DNA from: Paramacrobiotus richtersi
Taxonomy: Eukaryota > Tardigrada > Eutardigrada > Parachela > Macrobiotidae
Reading direction: 5' to 3'
Length of the DNA: 49,098 nucleotides
NCBI GenBank assembly: GCA_034698045.1
Contig: JAQGAU010000047.1
Location: forward strand, 1-49,098
Shown here: in pieces, positions 30,982 through 42,326 of the stretch
How the letters are laid out: each line of letters begins with the position of its first letter
How positions within the stretch are numbered: position 1 is the stretch's first letter
Program-made: the position numbers and the translations under genes
The notes under the pieces: model-generated
What the model saw: only the letters and a program-made list of their open reading frames with translations
The model's database searches: none
Told to the model about the DNA's origin: nothing

Positions 30982-33180
30982 CACAGCAGTCCCATATGAA
31001 AATAAAATAATACACTGGTAATAAAACACGTATTAACTGATTACGCAGAATTTGTGACCGTTTACGATATTAAGCTCAGGCTGACGATCAGATGTCACAT
31101 CTATGACAGATGGGAACTAAACAGCTAGATATATAGCAAGAAAAGGCGCGGACCCTCAAAGTGGCTACTCGCTATTTTAGCGTTCCGCTTGGCTTGTACA
31201 AGCATCTTTACGTAACGACAGTAGAGAACGGCAGCGATCAGTTTTACTGGAAGACAGGAAGTTGCATTAGCGTTTTTTTTATGTGACCTTTGTCAGTCAT
31301 CCTCCTGTACAGTACTCAATTATCCAAACTTGTTTTTCTTAAAAAGAGGAAGATTACTAGTTTGTGGGAACCAGGAGCGACAGTTACGTCGTACTTACTT
31401 AGGAATAATTTTCTTATGTTGTATTTGATTTTTGGAATTTTTACTACGTCAACATTGTTTCTGGGTTATGTGTTGCCAAAAATAAAATCTAATTTTGCCA
31501 CACCACGATAGTTTATTGTGCTCAAAGCACTTAGAGGGAAGGAAGAAATGATCGTACTATATTAAACTGTAAACTCCGCGATGACGAAATAGCTATCACG
31601 GTTGCGTTGCAGTTTGCACCACCTCACAAAATCCAGCAGCTTGGATAGTACCGACATTGCATTCTTCGAAGTAAAAGGCAAATATTAATAGTGTTAAAGA
31701 CCTAATAATTAAAAGCTGGAAAAGAATGAAATCAAATTATACATGGGTACTAGAATTAATATCTGTAGTTATGCTGACGTGAGAGGAACAATGCCAGTTA
31801 CAAAGCGAATACTAAAATATATTAAACGGCTGTCTTTTCGTTTAGAACATTTTTCCAAGAATTTATGGTCATATAATTTTACTCCGTTTATAATTCAGCA
31901 CGAAAGTTACATATTTTTCGGCTTGATTTCGGGTTATTTCTAACTAAATAAAAGCCAATATCAGCACAAGAGTCCAGGACCATTTGTTTTCAGTTATGCA
32001 TGCAATTATTAGATTACGATACCTTATCGTGCTGCCGTCTTTCAGACCCTCGATTATCCATCCTTACGAATACTGGAAGACGGTGTAGAAATGTGGAGAA
32101 TAATCCGTTTGGTGCAGATCATCGATATCTTTTAGGGAACGCTCAGAACGAGCGAAAACCCCCACAAAAATATCGTATTTTTACGGAGTCTCAGTGCAAC
32201 TCACAAGTTTCACATCTCACATACTTATACAAACAGCACACTGATATACCAGTCTACCAGTCGGTATCGATTATACCTACGCTCAGCACGTGGCGTGAAC
32301 GGTCAGAATAACGCAGATTACACACAGCTGCTCTCTGCGGTTTACCGTCTGATGCACGGCACTGTATATGCCGCTGCTTGCACTCTTTACACTGCTTCGC
32401 TGTCTTTACAGTTAGTTTCAAGACACAGTGTTTTCCTCGTTATGCTGCTGCATAAAGAAGAATGGGCAATTAACAACGAATGGGATTGGGGAGATTTACG
32501 GGGAGAATCCAATTAAATAAATAACAGTTTCGCTTTCGCATTATAAAACTGTGTATCTGTGCAACTTTTACAATAATATTAATATGAGCTTCGCAAGACA
32601 AGAAATGCAACAACAGTGCCCTTTTTACCGTTTATGAACAGTTGTTGCTCTACAGCGTTTATAAATTCAAATAACTCAGCATGAGAGTACATTAGCAACT
32701 CTAAACCAGTCTCACTCAGGAAACATATTATACGTTAAATTCTAAATCAGTTTGAAAAACTTTTACTGTTCATCTGAGCGTTGCCCAAGCAACAGTTTAC
32801 CATCATGATCAAATAATAGTGCATTCATACTGAAAACTGTATGTAGATTAGAGAGTCTAGGCTCATGCAGGGAAATTAGAGAACGCGCTTTAAAGGGGGA
32901 AAATGCTGGCCGGAATAGACCATCTAGAAGGGGCTTTCGTTGAGACACAACTGCCGGTGTAGTGTGTACAAAGTGATGATCACTTGCTCACCGCAGAAAC
33001 ATCACACTGACCCAGTTGTTCCGTTTTTTTCCATACAAGGCGTTAAACATAATTCTCCGGAAAAGAAGCAAACTGTCATTACATTTTATCAGTGTGTCCT
33101 AGTGCAACTAGCGCTATAACTCACAATGAGCTGCGGCAAGCGAAGGATCTAACAAAAATTCTTTTGCTTTATCACCGGCA
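30982..33180. other. Intergenic, about 2.2 kb, AT-rich
   Basis: Several open frames of 60-100 codons occur but none has splice support, a signal peptide or a family motif. Nothing else recognised. Confidence 0.5.
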
Positions 33181-33199
33181 TTCATCAGGCGATCCTAGA
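33181..33199 (+). promoter_or_regulatory. Upstream motif shared by MMP-3 and MMP-2
   Basis: TTCATCAGGCGATCCTAGA lies 139 bases before the MMP-3 ATG. It differs by one base from the motif at 24,240-24,258. Confidence 0.4.
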
Positions 33200-33337
33200 T
33201 TCTTTCGTAATTAAAGATGAATCACTGCGCTAGAGACATCTCATTCCGCGCTCATTTCTGCTCTCGGTGTTACAGCTTTTTAGTGTTTGGTCCAATTTTC
33301 AAAAACCTCTTTCACTTAGTGCAGTGGTATGTGTAAA

Positions 33338-35265
33338 ATGTCGTCTTATCATACACTATTATGTGTGTACGTTGCATTTAACGTCGCAGTTAGACTTGGA
33401 CAAACAGCTCCTGTGACAACGCGGAAGCCTGCACTCAACGTACGTCGCAGATAAAATCAAGCTCAACATGTTAATCAATCGTGTCATTCGTCCATGCTAC
33501 AGGCGGAAGCGTTCCTCCAGAATTACGGCTACCTTCGTAAAGGTCACCCCGATGTGGCCAACATGGTGCATCAGTCGCATGTTAATGGCGCTATTCGGAG
33601 ATATCAGGAATTCATGAAACTGCCCGTTACGGGTGAGTACCATGCATCATGTTATATATCCCAGCGCTGACAGTTTGTCTACTGTATAGGTGTGCTCGAT
33701 GAAGCGACTCGGCGGTTGATGGAATCGCCACGCTGTGGTGTTCCTGATATTATGGATGAGCGTGATACCCGTTTCAAGCGCCATGATCTTTCCGGACACA
33801 GTTGGCCGGATGACGCTCGACATCTAACGTGGTCCGTGTCGCAAATGACCCATCAGATGAGCCGGTATGAAGTGGAGCACGAAGTTCGAGAGGCCTTGAA
33901 GGTATGCAGGCAGACTTGGCAATACATGTCGTGTTTATCATGCGGCTGTTTTAAGGGCAGACAGGGCATTTTGTTCAGCCTGTATTTTTAAAAGCATCTT
34001 GGCTGCTGTTGTGGTTGTGGCAAGTAAAGTTTAAAGCTTACATGGTGGAAGAGGCTTTTATTTCGAGGAGTGCTTTTACTGACTATTATGATGACACAAT
34101 ACTTCTTTTTACTTGATGATATGTGCATTTCGTTGCTAGCTTTCAGTCATGTCCGAAGTTTAACGCTGGTTGCTGTACGGCCTAAAAGCTTTTTGATGTT
34201 TTAGCTGTGGTCGGAGCAAACGGATTTCACCTTCATTAAGGATGACAGTGGAGGAAACGGACTGCATATCGACATCAAATTTGTCAGAGGTGATCATGGA
34301 GATGGCTATCCTTTTGAGGGACAAGGAAGTTATGACAACGTGCTTGCACATGCTTTTCTACCACAGTGAGTAGTTACATCTGTGCAGTAATTCTGATGGT
34401 GCGAAACGTACCATTCGTGGCTCTTGGCTAATTAGAGATTCCAGTGGACGTCGTGGTCAGGTACACTTTGACGATGCCGATCCCTGGAAGATCTCTTACG
34501 GAGGTGAGACCATCTACTTGTATAAAGACGTCCCTGTTAACAAACACCGAGGCAACCTTCTGATCTGTTAGATAACCATTTCCGCTTCATTGCGACTCAC
34601 GAGTTCGGCCACACCCTTGGACTTCGGCACTCTAGCGAACCCAATTCCGTCATGTATGCAAACTACCCCGGCTACAAGGCTGAATACGAGTATCTACAGT
34701 TGCATCAGGATGATATTGATCACATCCGGGCAGTCTATGGGACACCGCGTCAGGAATCTGGTATGAAGATGTTCTTTTGTTACAAATGGTTCTGAAGTAG
34801 TTAACGTCAACCTCCATGAATAGCATGTCACAGTTTTCCAACGGTTTGGTCACATTTTAAATCCCAATCCAAAAGCAGAAGTCAAAATGTTTAGTGACGT
34901 TCGGATATCCCGATCCACCGATCGCTGATGACGATGAGGAGACCGTTCCTTTCGTGCCGTCAGGTAGCTTCGACGATGACGACGATGGAGATCTGTTTCG
35001 GTATGAGTCAGGCGGAAGCGTGTTTATCAACTGGGGATTGGACGATGACGATTTGTTCAACATGAAAACCAGTAAGTCGACCATCTTGACTTACTTCAAA
35101 AGAGTCATAACGAAGGGTAGGTTCAGGGCAGTGCGTCACATTGCAGATAACAGCAGACGAACAGGACGTCCGGTCTCGAAAAGCATTGCACGCTCGCCTT
35201 CCGGCCGATCGTTCCTTAATGCAGCCGTGGCTTTTATTGTCGTTCTCGCGCTATTCATCGGATAG
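33338..35265 (+). CDS. Hemopexin-less matrix metalloproteinase with acidic linker and anchor-like tail (MMP-3 of three)
   Basis: M10A zinc endopeptidase, closest to MMP-2. Exons: 33338-33439, 33503-33632, 33690-33901, 34205-34365, 34436-34503, 34572-34760, 34895-35071 and 35147-35265; all in phase, 385 aa. Signal peptide, then prodomain, cysteine switch PRCGVPD (Cys about 93) and furin-type RFKR. The structural-zinc loop GDHGDGYPFEG keeps His and Asp. HEFGHTLGLRH starts near residue 234, with Met-turn NSVM. The post-catalytic linker is strikingly acidic (ADDDEE, FDDDDDGD and DDDD runs, about 290-345). A basic Ser/Arg stretch and a hydrophobic C-terminus (AAVAFIVVLALFIG) follow, suggesting a GPI or membrane anchor. 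No hemopexin. Exons 2 and 6 have the same lengths as in MMP-2 (130 and 189 nt), showing recent common origin. Confidence 0.92.
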
Positions 35266-35790
35266 GAATTTGTTGTATGTATCATATGGAGCTTGATTTG
35301 TGCTGTATACCGAAGTATCTGGAGCAAGATTTTGTGCACATTCTTTAGCACATTCCTACGTAATTGCGACCAACTGCACGTAGTGTTTCAGATTGTCCTT
35401 TGAGCTTTTAGAGCTGTTGTTTATTGTATGTATACGCATTTTGTATAAACCGTTGTATGGCTCGGTTGAGTGTTCGGGCTTCCGATGTATGGGATGCAAC
35501 AATACACCCTAGGGTTTAAAACAGTAAGCCGTTAAAATGAATGAGCCGAGCAGAACTAGTTTGCAATGCACAAGGTTGTACTAATGATTACATGTACAGA
35601 TTCACTTTTTACCTGGTAGCCGGGTCAAACCGGTTTCCGCTCGTTACTGTACCAAAAAATTTAAGAGAATTTCGGGCTAGGTAAGCGCATCTTTGCGACA
35701 GTGTTGCCAACTCGATGACTGACAGAAATGGTTAACCGCATCTACATGCAGCAAAACAACGATCAAACTGGAAATCCTCCCAGCTCGAGG
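35266..35790. other. Upstream region of LRR gene A, partly duplicated
   Basis: About 35,620-35,790 aligns by eye with the region upstream of LRR gene D (about 48,025-48,230). Shared blocks include the TTACTGTACCA stretch, GAGAATTTCG, and CAACGA with CAAACTGGAAA. No exon. Confidence 0.45.
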
Positions 35791-35814
35791 CGACTGTTAT
35801 CATGAGTCACGTTT
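35791..35814 (+). promoter_or_regulatory. LRR-family upstream motif, gene A copy
   Basis: CGACTGTTATCATGAGTCAC followed by GTTT, 149 bases before the ATG. Versions of this 24-mer precede B (37,555), C (42,116) and D (48,231). The gene A copy contains a perfect AP-1-like TGAGTCA. A TATAAA lies at 35,861-35,866. Confidence 0.45.
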
Positions 35815-35860
35815 ACCGCGGCGCATCAGATGCCAGAATCAACAATCACGGGTTCCCGCA

Positions 35861-35866
35861 TATAAA
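35861..35866 (+). promoter_or_regulatory. TATA box candidate of LRR gene A
   Basis: TATAAA about 100 bases before the ATG. At the equivalent place gene B reads CATATGAAA, so the box is not strictly kept. Confidence 0.35.
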
Positions 35867-35962
35867 TCTGCGCAGCAGACATAATTTCCTGCAGTTTTGT
35901 TGTTCATCGCATACACTTCGTCCTCATTTTCGAGTTTGAGGAGCGATAGCACGATCGATAGT

Positions 35963-37137
35963 ATGCGGTGGTTCGGCGGATCCCTGTTATTCCTGTTTTG
36001 CATCGGTGAGCCGGAATAGATGTCAAAAACATATCGGTACGAAGATGAGCATGCTTACTGATTAATTTCAGGGTGGACTGCCACGGCCGACTTGATTAAA
36101 TTCGATCTTTCGTTACTGCGTCAGGATGAGCTCTGCGCAAATCCCTACAGCCGTGGACCGGAAGATAATCTCTGTGAGGGTGAAAACCATATCATACTTT
36201 TCAGTGCGGAGAAAACGGTAAATCGACGTCATTTTTTCAGAATAACAACCTGCTAAGTTTGGTCGCATACATTATGTATCTTCTAAGGTGCAATAACTGT
36301 AATTTAAAATTATTGGTACGCCAAAGAATATTTACGAAGTTGGAAATCGCATAAGGAATCATATGCATAACTAATGACTTTTCGAACAGCTTGTCCCATA
36401 ATCACCAAATATTGTAACACACACATGAATCACCAAAGCGTTCACAGAAATCTCTTGTTTTGAAGCTACACTTATTAGTGAAAACAGATTTCCGTTTCCG
36501 TATGTTTGATTTAGGCATTGCGGGTTTGAACGTATTCACCTTTTGGCATACGGTATCACGCTTTCTTATTTAATAGATTTTCCTGCAAAGAATTGAGAAG
36601 ATTCGGAAAACCAGTGCGAACCGTCCCGTGGCTCTGATTATCCAGAAAGCCGCTTCTCTGCTCGACGCTTCACTTCTTGCGCCAATCAGCAAGCAGATTG
36701 TCCAGTTTGCAATCATGGATACCTCCGAGAGCGACCTGACCTCCCGCTTCCCCGCCATCGGTCTGAGCAACCTACTTGACCTCCGCTTCTGGCAATGCGA
36801 AGGACTACAAATCCACAAGGCTGATTTCAGCGGACTGAAAAGTATCCGCGCCATCGAATTCCAAGGGTCTTCACCGACGTTCGTCGAGCAGGGTACATTT
36901 ACGAACCTGCCCACTCTGCAGACGCTAGCGCTGGGTAACGACATCGGAAGTTGGAACACGGAGCGGTTGGCTGTTTATCAGCAATTGAAATGCGATGCGA
37001 AGAACGCCTGGTTGTGGAAGTTTCTCAAAGCGAAACCTGGGCTTCTGAAGAACCGACGCACTGGCGATATCTTTAAGCTGGGAAATTTTACAAGCGGCTT
37101 ATTGGACGTGGACCAACCCGACGTGAAATGCAAATGA
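35963..37137 (+). CDS. Secreted LRR protein, gene A
   Basis: Exons 35963-36005, 36072-36217 and 36577-37137 keep phase; 249 aa. The N-terminus is a signal peptide (MRWFGGSLLFLFCIG, then WTATA). A cysteine-bearing cap follows (DELCANPYS, then DNLCEGENH). Next come leucine-rich repeats with LDLRFWQCEGLQIHKADFSG, LKSIRAIEF and LPTLQTLALGND. A C-terminal cap follows with CDAKNAWLWKFLKAKPGLL, which resembles LRRCT caps (NxWxWxFL). The protein is probably extracellular and binds other proteins or glycans; the partner is unknown. Gene B is a close paralog with the same intron positions and phases. Confidence 0.88.
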
Positions 37138-37344
37138 AGCGACAACGCTTGACTGGCTGTCAGTTTCTGTCTCTTTGACACATGTTCCGGTGTACGCGTG
37201 CTACAGTAGAACGAACTGACTTTAGCCATGGAAGTTTTGTTTGTTCCTTTCGCTCGCATTACCGGCGGTAGCTTTCTAAAATGTAGCTCCACTTTACACA
37301 CTGTGATCGAAGTGTGTCTCGTTTTTGTTTCGATGCGTACAAGT

Positions 37345-37723
37345 TTACTGTCTGGGTTATATTGTTCGTCTACCTTGAATGATGAACAGCAAAATGACAA
37401 CTCATTACTCAGAATTCATAACGATTAAAATCATTCCAACTGGAGAGGAAAATGCTACTGCTGCAGTCTACGGTGTAGACAACTCGACGAAATGGTTAGG
37501 CACATCAAGATTCAGCAAACCAACGTCTAAACTGGAAATTACACCGGCTCGCGGCGACTATTCTTTTGAGCCACGTTTCCAGAAACAAATCACATGCGAA
37601 ACTCAGTATACCGGTCTGCCCATATGAAACTGTGCAGTAGCGATAATTTCTGATAGCTTTCTTGGGCATCGCATATACTGCGTCGCCCTTTTCTGAGTTT
37701 GTGGAGCGTTTGCACGATCGAGA
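37345..37723 (+). repeat. Duplicated 5' flank of LRR gene B
   Basis: About 380 bases before gene B align with about 41,880-42,326 before relic C. Shared blocks include GTCTGGGTTATATT, TGAACAGCAAAATGA against TGAACAGAAAATGA, GGTTAGGC, and the GCGGCGACTATT...GAGCCACGTTTCC stretch. Gene and flank were copied as a unit. Confidence 0.6.
37555..37578 (+). promoter_or_regulatory. LRR-family upstream motif, gene B copy
   Basis: CGACTATTCTTTTGAGCCAC followed by GTTT, 146 bases before the ATG, matching the gene A spacing (149). Confidence 0.45.
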
Positions 37724-40321
37724 ATGCGCTTGCTTGGTCTATTCCTCTTGTGCATCGGTAAGCCGTAAAAGTTGTTCAACAAATTATTGGTATGAAAATA
37801 AGCACGTCTTTCGATGAACTTTAGGGTGGACTGCCACGGCTGGATTGAGTGACTTTGACCTCTCCCCATTGCGTCCGGATGAGCTCTGCAAGACATCTGC
37901 CAACTTGATATGGCCAAGGACGACAGTTGACAACTGCTCTGGGGACAACCATATCATACTTTTCGGGGCGGAGAAAACGGTAAACCGATGTCATTTTTTC
38001 CCCGAATAGCTGTGTGTTAGGTTTGGTTGCATATATTATTAGCTTCGAGTGAAGCGAGAAGCTATTCGCATGCGACCGGCGGAATCGAAAAATTTCGTTC
38101 GCCCACAAAAATTGTTACGCTACTTCCGACAGGCGATACTACTGCGATAGGCAGTTTCCCGCCTAGACGGCGCTTAGCATTCTGAATTCGAAGCACTTGT
38201 AAGCTAAATGGTACACTGCTATATGACAGCCATAGTTTTTTCAAGATAGTTATTATGGGAAAATTGTACAGATTGTTATAACAGTTACTTAAAACTATTA
38301 GTGAATTCAAGACCGTCGTTCAGTAACCGTTGATCACATTGTAGTAAGAAACACAGGAAGTCCGGCTAGTCAGCAGAAAAATTCGCAACACAGTACTGAA
38401 CTCACTTGGAAGCAACAGCCACTCACCGTGAATCACATATGTGACCGGTAAAACCGGCCGGCGGACACTTTTGCCTGAGAACCGGCAAAACCGTCCGGAG
38501 GAAAAAAAAACCGTCCGCCGTAAATTTTGCCCAGCCAGAAAAAGTTTTTTCTCACGACATCCGTGGGGCTGCGCAGAGACGATAATGAAGGTCACCCGGA
38601 CTCTTTTGCCGGAGAACCGTAAACCGCCGGAGCGCGGGAAGCTGCTACTGTACGCGCCCGCGCAAATGAGCCACTTTACGGCCCTACCGTTTATAATCCC
38701 CCAATGGGTACTGTATAGCGAAATACGACACCGATCACCCCCAATGCTTTAGCAGAGCCAGAAAGTACCTTCGCAACTCCACGCTTCGGGTTTTGCTTTT
38801 CTCGCATATCGTCAAACTGCTGCCGTTGCATCTGTTTTCCACCAAAATTCTCCATTAATGGAGCAAACGAAAGAGAAAAATTTTTTTGATATTATGATAC
38901 CAAAAGACCTCCAGCTTCTTGCTGTAGAAAAGAGCCATGGATATTTCAAGTGAGTATGCGTTCTTGCAGCATGCTTGAAGACCCGTAGATTCGTTCTATT
39001 TCGAAACACGTGTGGCATCCTTCAGGAGCCAGAAATTTACGCTCTTTTGGTATCATAATACTTCCAAAATTTTGCTCTTTCGTTTGCTTCATCGTTCAAG
39101 AATTGTGGTGCAAAACAGAACCAACTGCAGCACTTTGACGATCAGTGGAAAAAGCAAAAACCGGAGCGTGGAGTTGCGAAGGTACTCCCTCAACTGCAGA
39201 GTTGTGCTAATTTCCGTACACCTCGCTCTGTGGCTCATTTGCGCGGGCGCGTACAGTAGTTTTAAGCCGTGCTCTCCGGCAAAAGTGTCCGGCTGAAACT
39301 CACAGCTTCCGGGGCGCCGCCAAAAGTGTCCTTGTGTCACTCACTGTTTACGGTTCTCCGGCAGAAGAGTCCAGGTGACCTTTATGATCGTCTCAGCGGA
39401 GCCCCCCGGATGTCGGGAGAGAAACCTTTTTGGGTGAACAAAATTTACGGCGGACGGAATTTTTATCGTCCGGACGGGTTTTATCGGTGACCGGACACAC
39501 GTGTACTCTAACTTTCGGAGACCAGATCTCTGAGTAAACCTCTTAACAATCTTGTTAACGTACGAACCAACACGAGCGAATAGACAACAATTCTTACGAC
39601 CGCTTTTGCCGGTGAGACCATTCAATCAGCGGAGTTTGCGATGTACAATGAATTACCAAGGCGTTCGTCCGTGACAGTAGCTGTTTTCGTTCTCGTCACT
39701 TTGATTTAGGTACACGTATTGCGCATATCGTGCTGTTCACCATTTCTGACACACGGTAACCCGCTTTCTGATGCGTAGATTTTCAGCCAACGAATTGGGC
39801 AGATTCGGAAAGACAGTGCGAACCGTCCCGTGGCTCTCATTATCCAACGAGACGCTTTCCTGGTCGACGCTTCGCTGCTTGCACCGATCGGTAAGCAGAT
39901 TGTCCAGTTCACACTCACAAGAATCTCCGAAGCAGGCAACCTGACCTCAAGCTTCCCCGCAATTGGTCTGGTCAACCTATTACAACTCCGCTTTTTGAGC
40001 TGCGAAGGACTACAAATCCACAAGGCTGACTTCGGCGGACTAAAGAACATCCGCGCCATCGAATTGCAAGCGTTTTTACCGGTGTTCATCGAACAGGGCA
40101 CCTTTACGGACCTGACCACTCTGCAGACGCTCTATCTGGGTGACTTCCGCCCACCCAAGAGCCCACGTTTGTTTTGCGATGCGAAGAACGCCTGGTTATG
40201 GCAATTCCTTAAAGGGAAACCAAGTCTTCAAAAGACCCGAAACGCTGGGGATATTTTCAAGCTGGGGAACTTTACAAGCTCCAATGTTGAGGTGCGGCTG
40301 CCCGACGTGGAATGCCCATGA
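37724..40321 (+). CDS. Secreted LRR protein, gene B, with a foldback element in intron 2
   Basis: Exons 37724-37757, 37825-37979 and 39779-40321 keep phase; 243 aa. Signal peptide MRLLGLFLLCIG, then a cap region with DELCKTS and DNCSGDNH. LRRs follow with LLQLRFLSCEGLQIHKADFG and LTTLQTLYLGDF, then a C-terminal cap CDAKNAWLWQFLKGKPSL. The role is presumably as for gene A, and the partner is unknown. Intron 2 is 1.8 kb, against 359 bases in gene A, mainly because a 1.07-kb foldback element (38,431-39,505) was inserted. Splice sites and frame are untouched, so the gene probably still works. AATAAA lies at 40,476-40,481. Confidence 0.88.
38431..39505. mobile_element. 1.07-kb foldback element, palindromic over nearly its whole length
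   Basis: The left half is repeated inverted in the right half. Examples: GTGACCGGTAAAACCGGCCG against the terminal CGGGTTTTATCGGTGACCGG; GCCGTAAATTTTGCCCA against GAACAAAATTTACGGC; ATGAGCCACTTTACGG against GTGGCTCATTTGCGCGG; CAACTCCACGCTTCGGG against CCGGAGCGTGGAGTTGCG; and TATTATGATACCAAAAGA against TCTTTTGGTATCATAATA. Modules like GGACACTTTTGCCGG recur in the outer arms. No coding frame is shared with known transposases, and no target duplication was found. Confidence 0.82.
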
Positions 40322-40475
40322 AACGGCACACAATCGAATCTGGAGTGGCTGCTAAATTAGTTCCCGTCTGCCATGTTCCGATTAAGCATTATGGAGTAGG
40401 ACAGCGATCAGCGATGAACTGCCATGACATCTATGTTCACGCCTTTAGCATGCGTATGCGCCATTAGCTCACAAA

Positions 40476-40481
40476 AATAAA
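40476..40481 (+). terminator. Poly(A) signal of LRR gene B
   Basis: AATAAA 155 bases after the stop codon. Confidence 0.5.
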
Positions 40482-41879
40482 GCTCTTATACTCACTTCAC
40501 TTACCAGCAGAAATGTGTAACTCTTTGTTTCAGTGATAAAGCATAAAAGTTCACATTTCGGGTTATAGTGATCGCTTATGATGAATTACGAGCAGCTAAA
40601 CAAAAAACATTACAATCATAATCATGCAAACTCGGCATTTACTGGACGACAGTTTGCTTATTGATCGCCAAAGCAAACTTCAAGGAACTCCGATTCCGGA
40701 ACGCGTCTTTCGCCTATACCGTAGTATAGCTGGCCCAGCAGGAAGACGTCCAGCTGGAATGTCGGTCGGCATGCGCCAGCCCAGAACGCCGGCTGCCGAG
40801 ACAGTCATTAGACAGCATTAAGCGCTTCACGTTTTGGACGTTTTGTTCCACAAAAGGGACTCCACCCCTTAATTTTACCGTTAATATAAGCTTGATAAAA
40901 GGACCTACGTTTCAAAGATGTTTCGCATTGTGGTGTAGTGTCCGGATCCAACATCATATCGCATGCTTCTAGGAATTCTAAAACTGAGTAGCCTAACTTC
41001 GGTTCGTTTTTGAAACAAACAATAAATTCGACGTTACAATGGTTCCGTCGCGTGCCAGCCAGCAATGTACACGGTAGCACTGACTCTGACTTTACCGTAC
41101 ATGGCAGCCGGCGAACCGGTTCAGCTGATAGCCTAACGCGAATTCATCTTTATCATGGAGCTTACAAGTTAACATTGATCAGCGTGGATAAGACGGTAAA
41201 CACTGGAAGTTATGCCTGCTTGAGGTAGCTGTAGCATAAGCGACGTTCACAAGGACACATCATAATTATAAACCCTTTTGGGGAATGACGATTCCGAGAT
41301 ATTAGCTAACTTTATACGTGTGTACACTGGGTGCGGAATAACATCCGTACATTTTCGATGTGGTATACAGTATCAGTACAACCAATTAGCTTTAGCCTTT
41401 ATATGCTTTAGTCTGCTCTGATACTATGTATATTGATTCCATCATTTTAAAATTTAATTAATTTTTAACACATTGGTACCGTTTTCACAAAACTGCATTG
41501 AACGAATAATTCTATTTCCGTAAACAACTGAAGCACAATCTGGTTTTCTAGCACCTTTAACGAGGGCATTTTTTTATTTAAATATTTTAAAACGAAATAT
41601 TACGGAAAAACGATTTTAAAAACTGAATTTTCCGTATAACTTTCGCCACAGTTAGAATTTTAAATAAACCAACCTCAAATATGCTTTCTGTGAGTGACCC
41701 TGCAGTTCAAGATGGAAACCGGCAGCGGCCGTTGTTTACGTATCTGTCAAAACCTCGTTCAAAGTCCAAAATCTCGGTTCTTACGATTATGATATACGCC
41801 CTGTTACAGATAACAGAAGCCGAGATAGCAGCACTTCAGACTGATTGAATTGTTTTTAGTTTCCATTTTGATGATTACA
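40482..41879. other. Intergenic with a possible Ig-like exon relic
   Basis: The frame at about 41,010-41,228 on the plus strand ends at a TAG. It contains STLQWFRRVP and later YKLTLISVDKTVNTGSYACL. That spacing resembles strands C and E-F of an immunoglobulin domain (W, then L..I..V...G.Y.C). The first Ig cysteine is missing, and no splice partner was found. The minus strand also has an open frame here. The rest is AT-rich and featureless. Confidence 0.3.
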
Positions 41880-42115
41880 AGTTGTTCGTCTGGGTTATAT
41901 TTGTTCGTTTACGATGAATGCTGAACAGAAAATGAAAAACCATCACTCAGAACTCAATACGATCGAAATTATTTAAGCTCGAGACGAAGGAACTCAAGGA
42001 AGCTGCTGCTGTTGTGTGCAGTGTGGACAACGTACTCAACAAAAGGGTTAGGCGCATGTAGTCGATGAAAATTCAGCAAAACAACATTTAAACTGGAAGC
42101 TACATCTGCTTGCGG

Positions 42116-42139
42116 CGACTATTTTCTCGAGCCACGTTT
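42116..42139 (+). promoter_or_regulatory. LRR-family upstream motif, relic C copy
   Basis: CGACTATTTTCTCGAGCCAC followed by GTTT. It lies 188 bases before the relic ATG. The extra 42 bases over gene B are accounted for by the hairpin at 42,211-42,261. Confidence 0.4.
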
Positions 42140-42210
42140 CCCCGAGACATTTACATGCGAGGAGCAGTATAACGGTCCACCCATGTGAACGTATTCAGCA
42201 ATGAAAATTT

Positions 42211-42261
42211 CTGACAGTTTTGTTGTGCATCGCATTACGCCATGCACAACAAAACTGTCAG
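42211..42261. repeat. Perfect 20-bp hairpin in the flank of relic C
   Basis: CTGACAGTTTTGTTGTGCAT (42,211-42,230), an 11-base loop, then ATGCACAACAAAACTGTCAG (42,242-42,261). Gene B has only one copy of this region, so the second arm is a local inverted duplication. Confidence 0.92.
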
Positions 42262-42326
42262 GAATTTGAAATTCGCATATACTGCGTCGCCCTTTTCGAA
42301 GTTGTGGAACGTTAGCATGATCGACA

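Noticed and set aside
30889-31000. Alternative model for the minus-strand gene starting ATGGGACTGCT near 30,996
   Set aside because: It gives only a 43-residue product ending in the next exon. The other frame gives a longer, more protein-like last exon.
37990-38430. Short palindrome AGCTTCGAGTGAAGCGAGAAGCT and nearby sequence as a further mobile element
   Set aside because: I found no matching distant end or target duplication; treated as intron sequence.
38441-39625. Open frames of 70-100 codons in the foldback element
   Set aside because: They mirror each other on both strands because of the palindrome, and none resembles a transposase.
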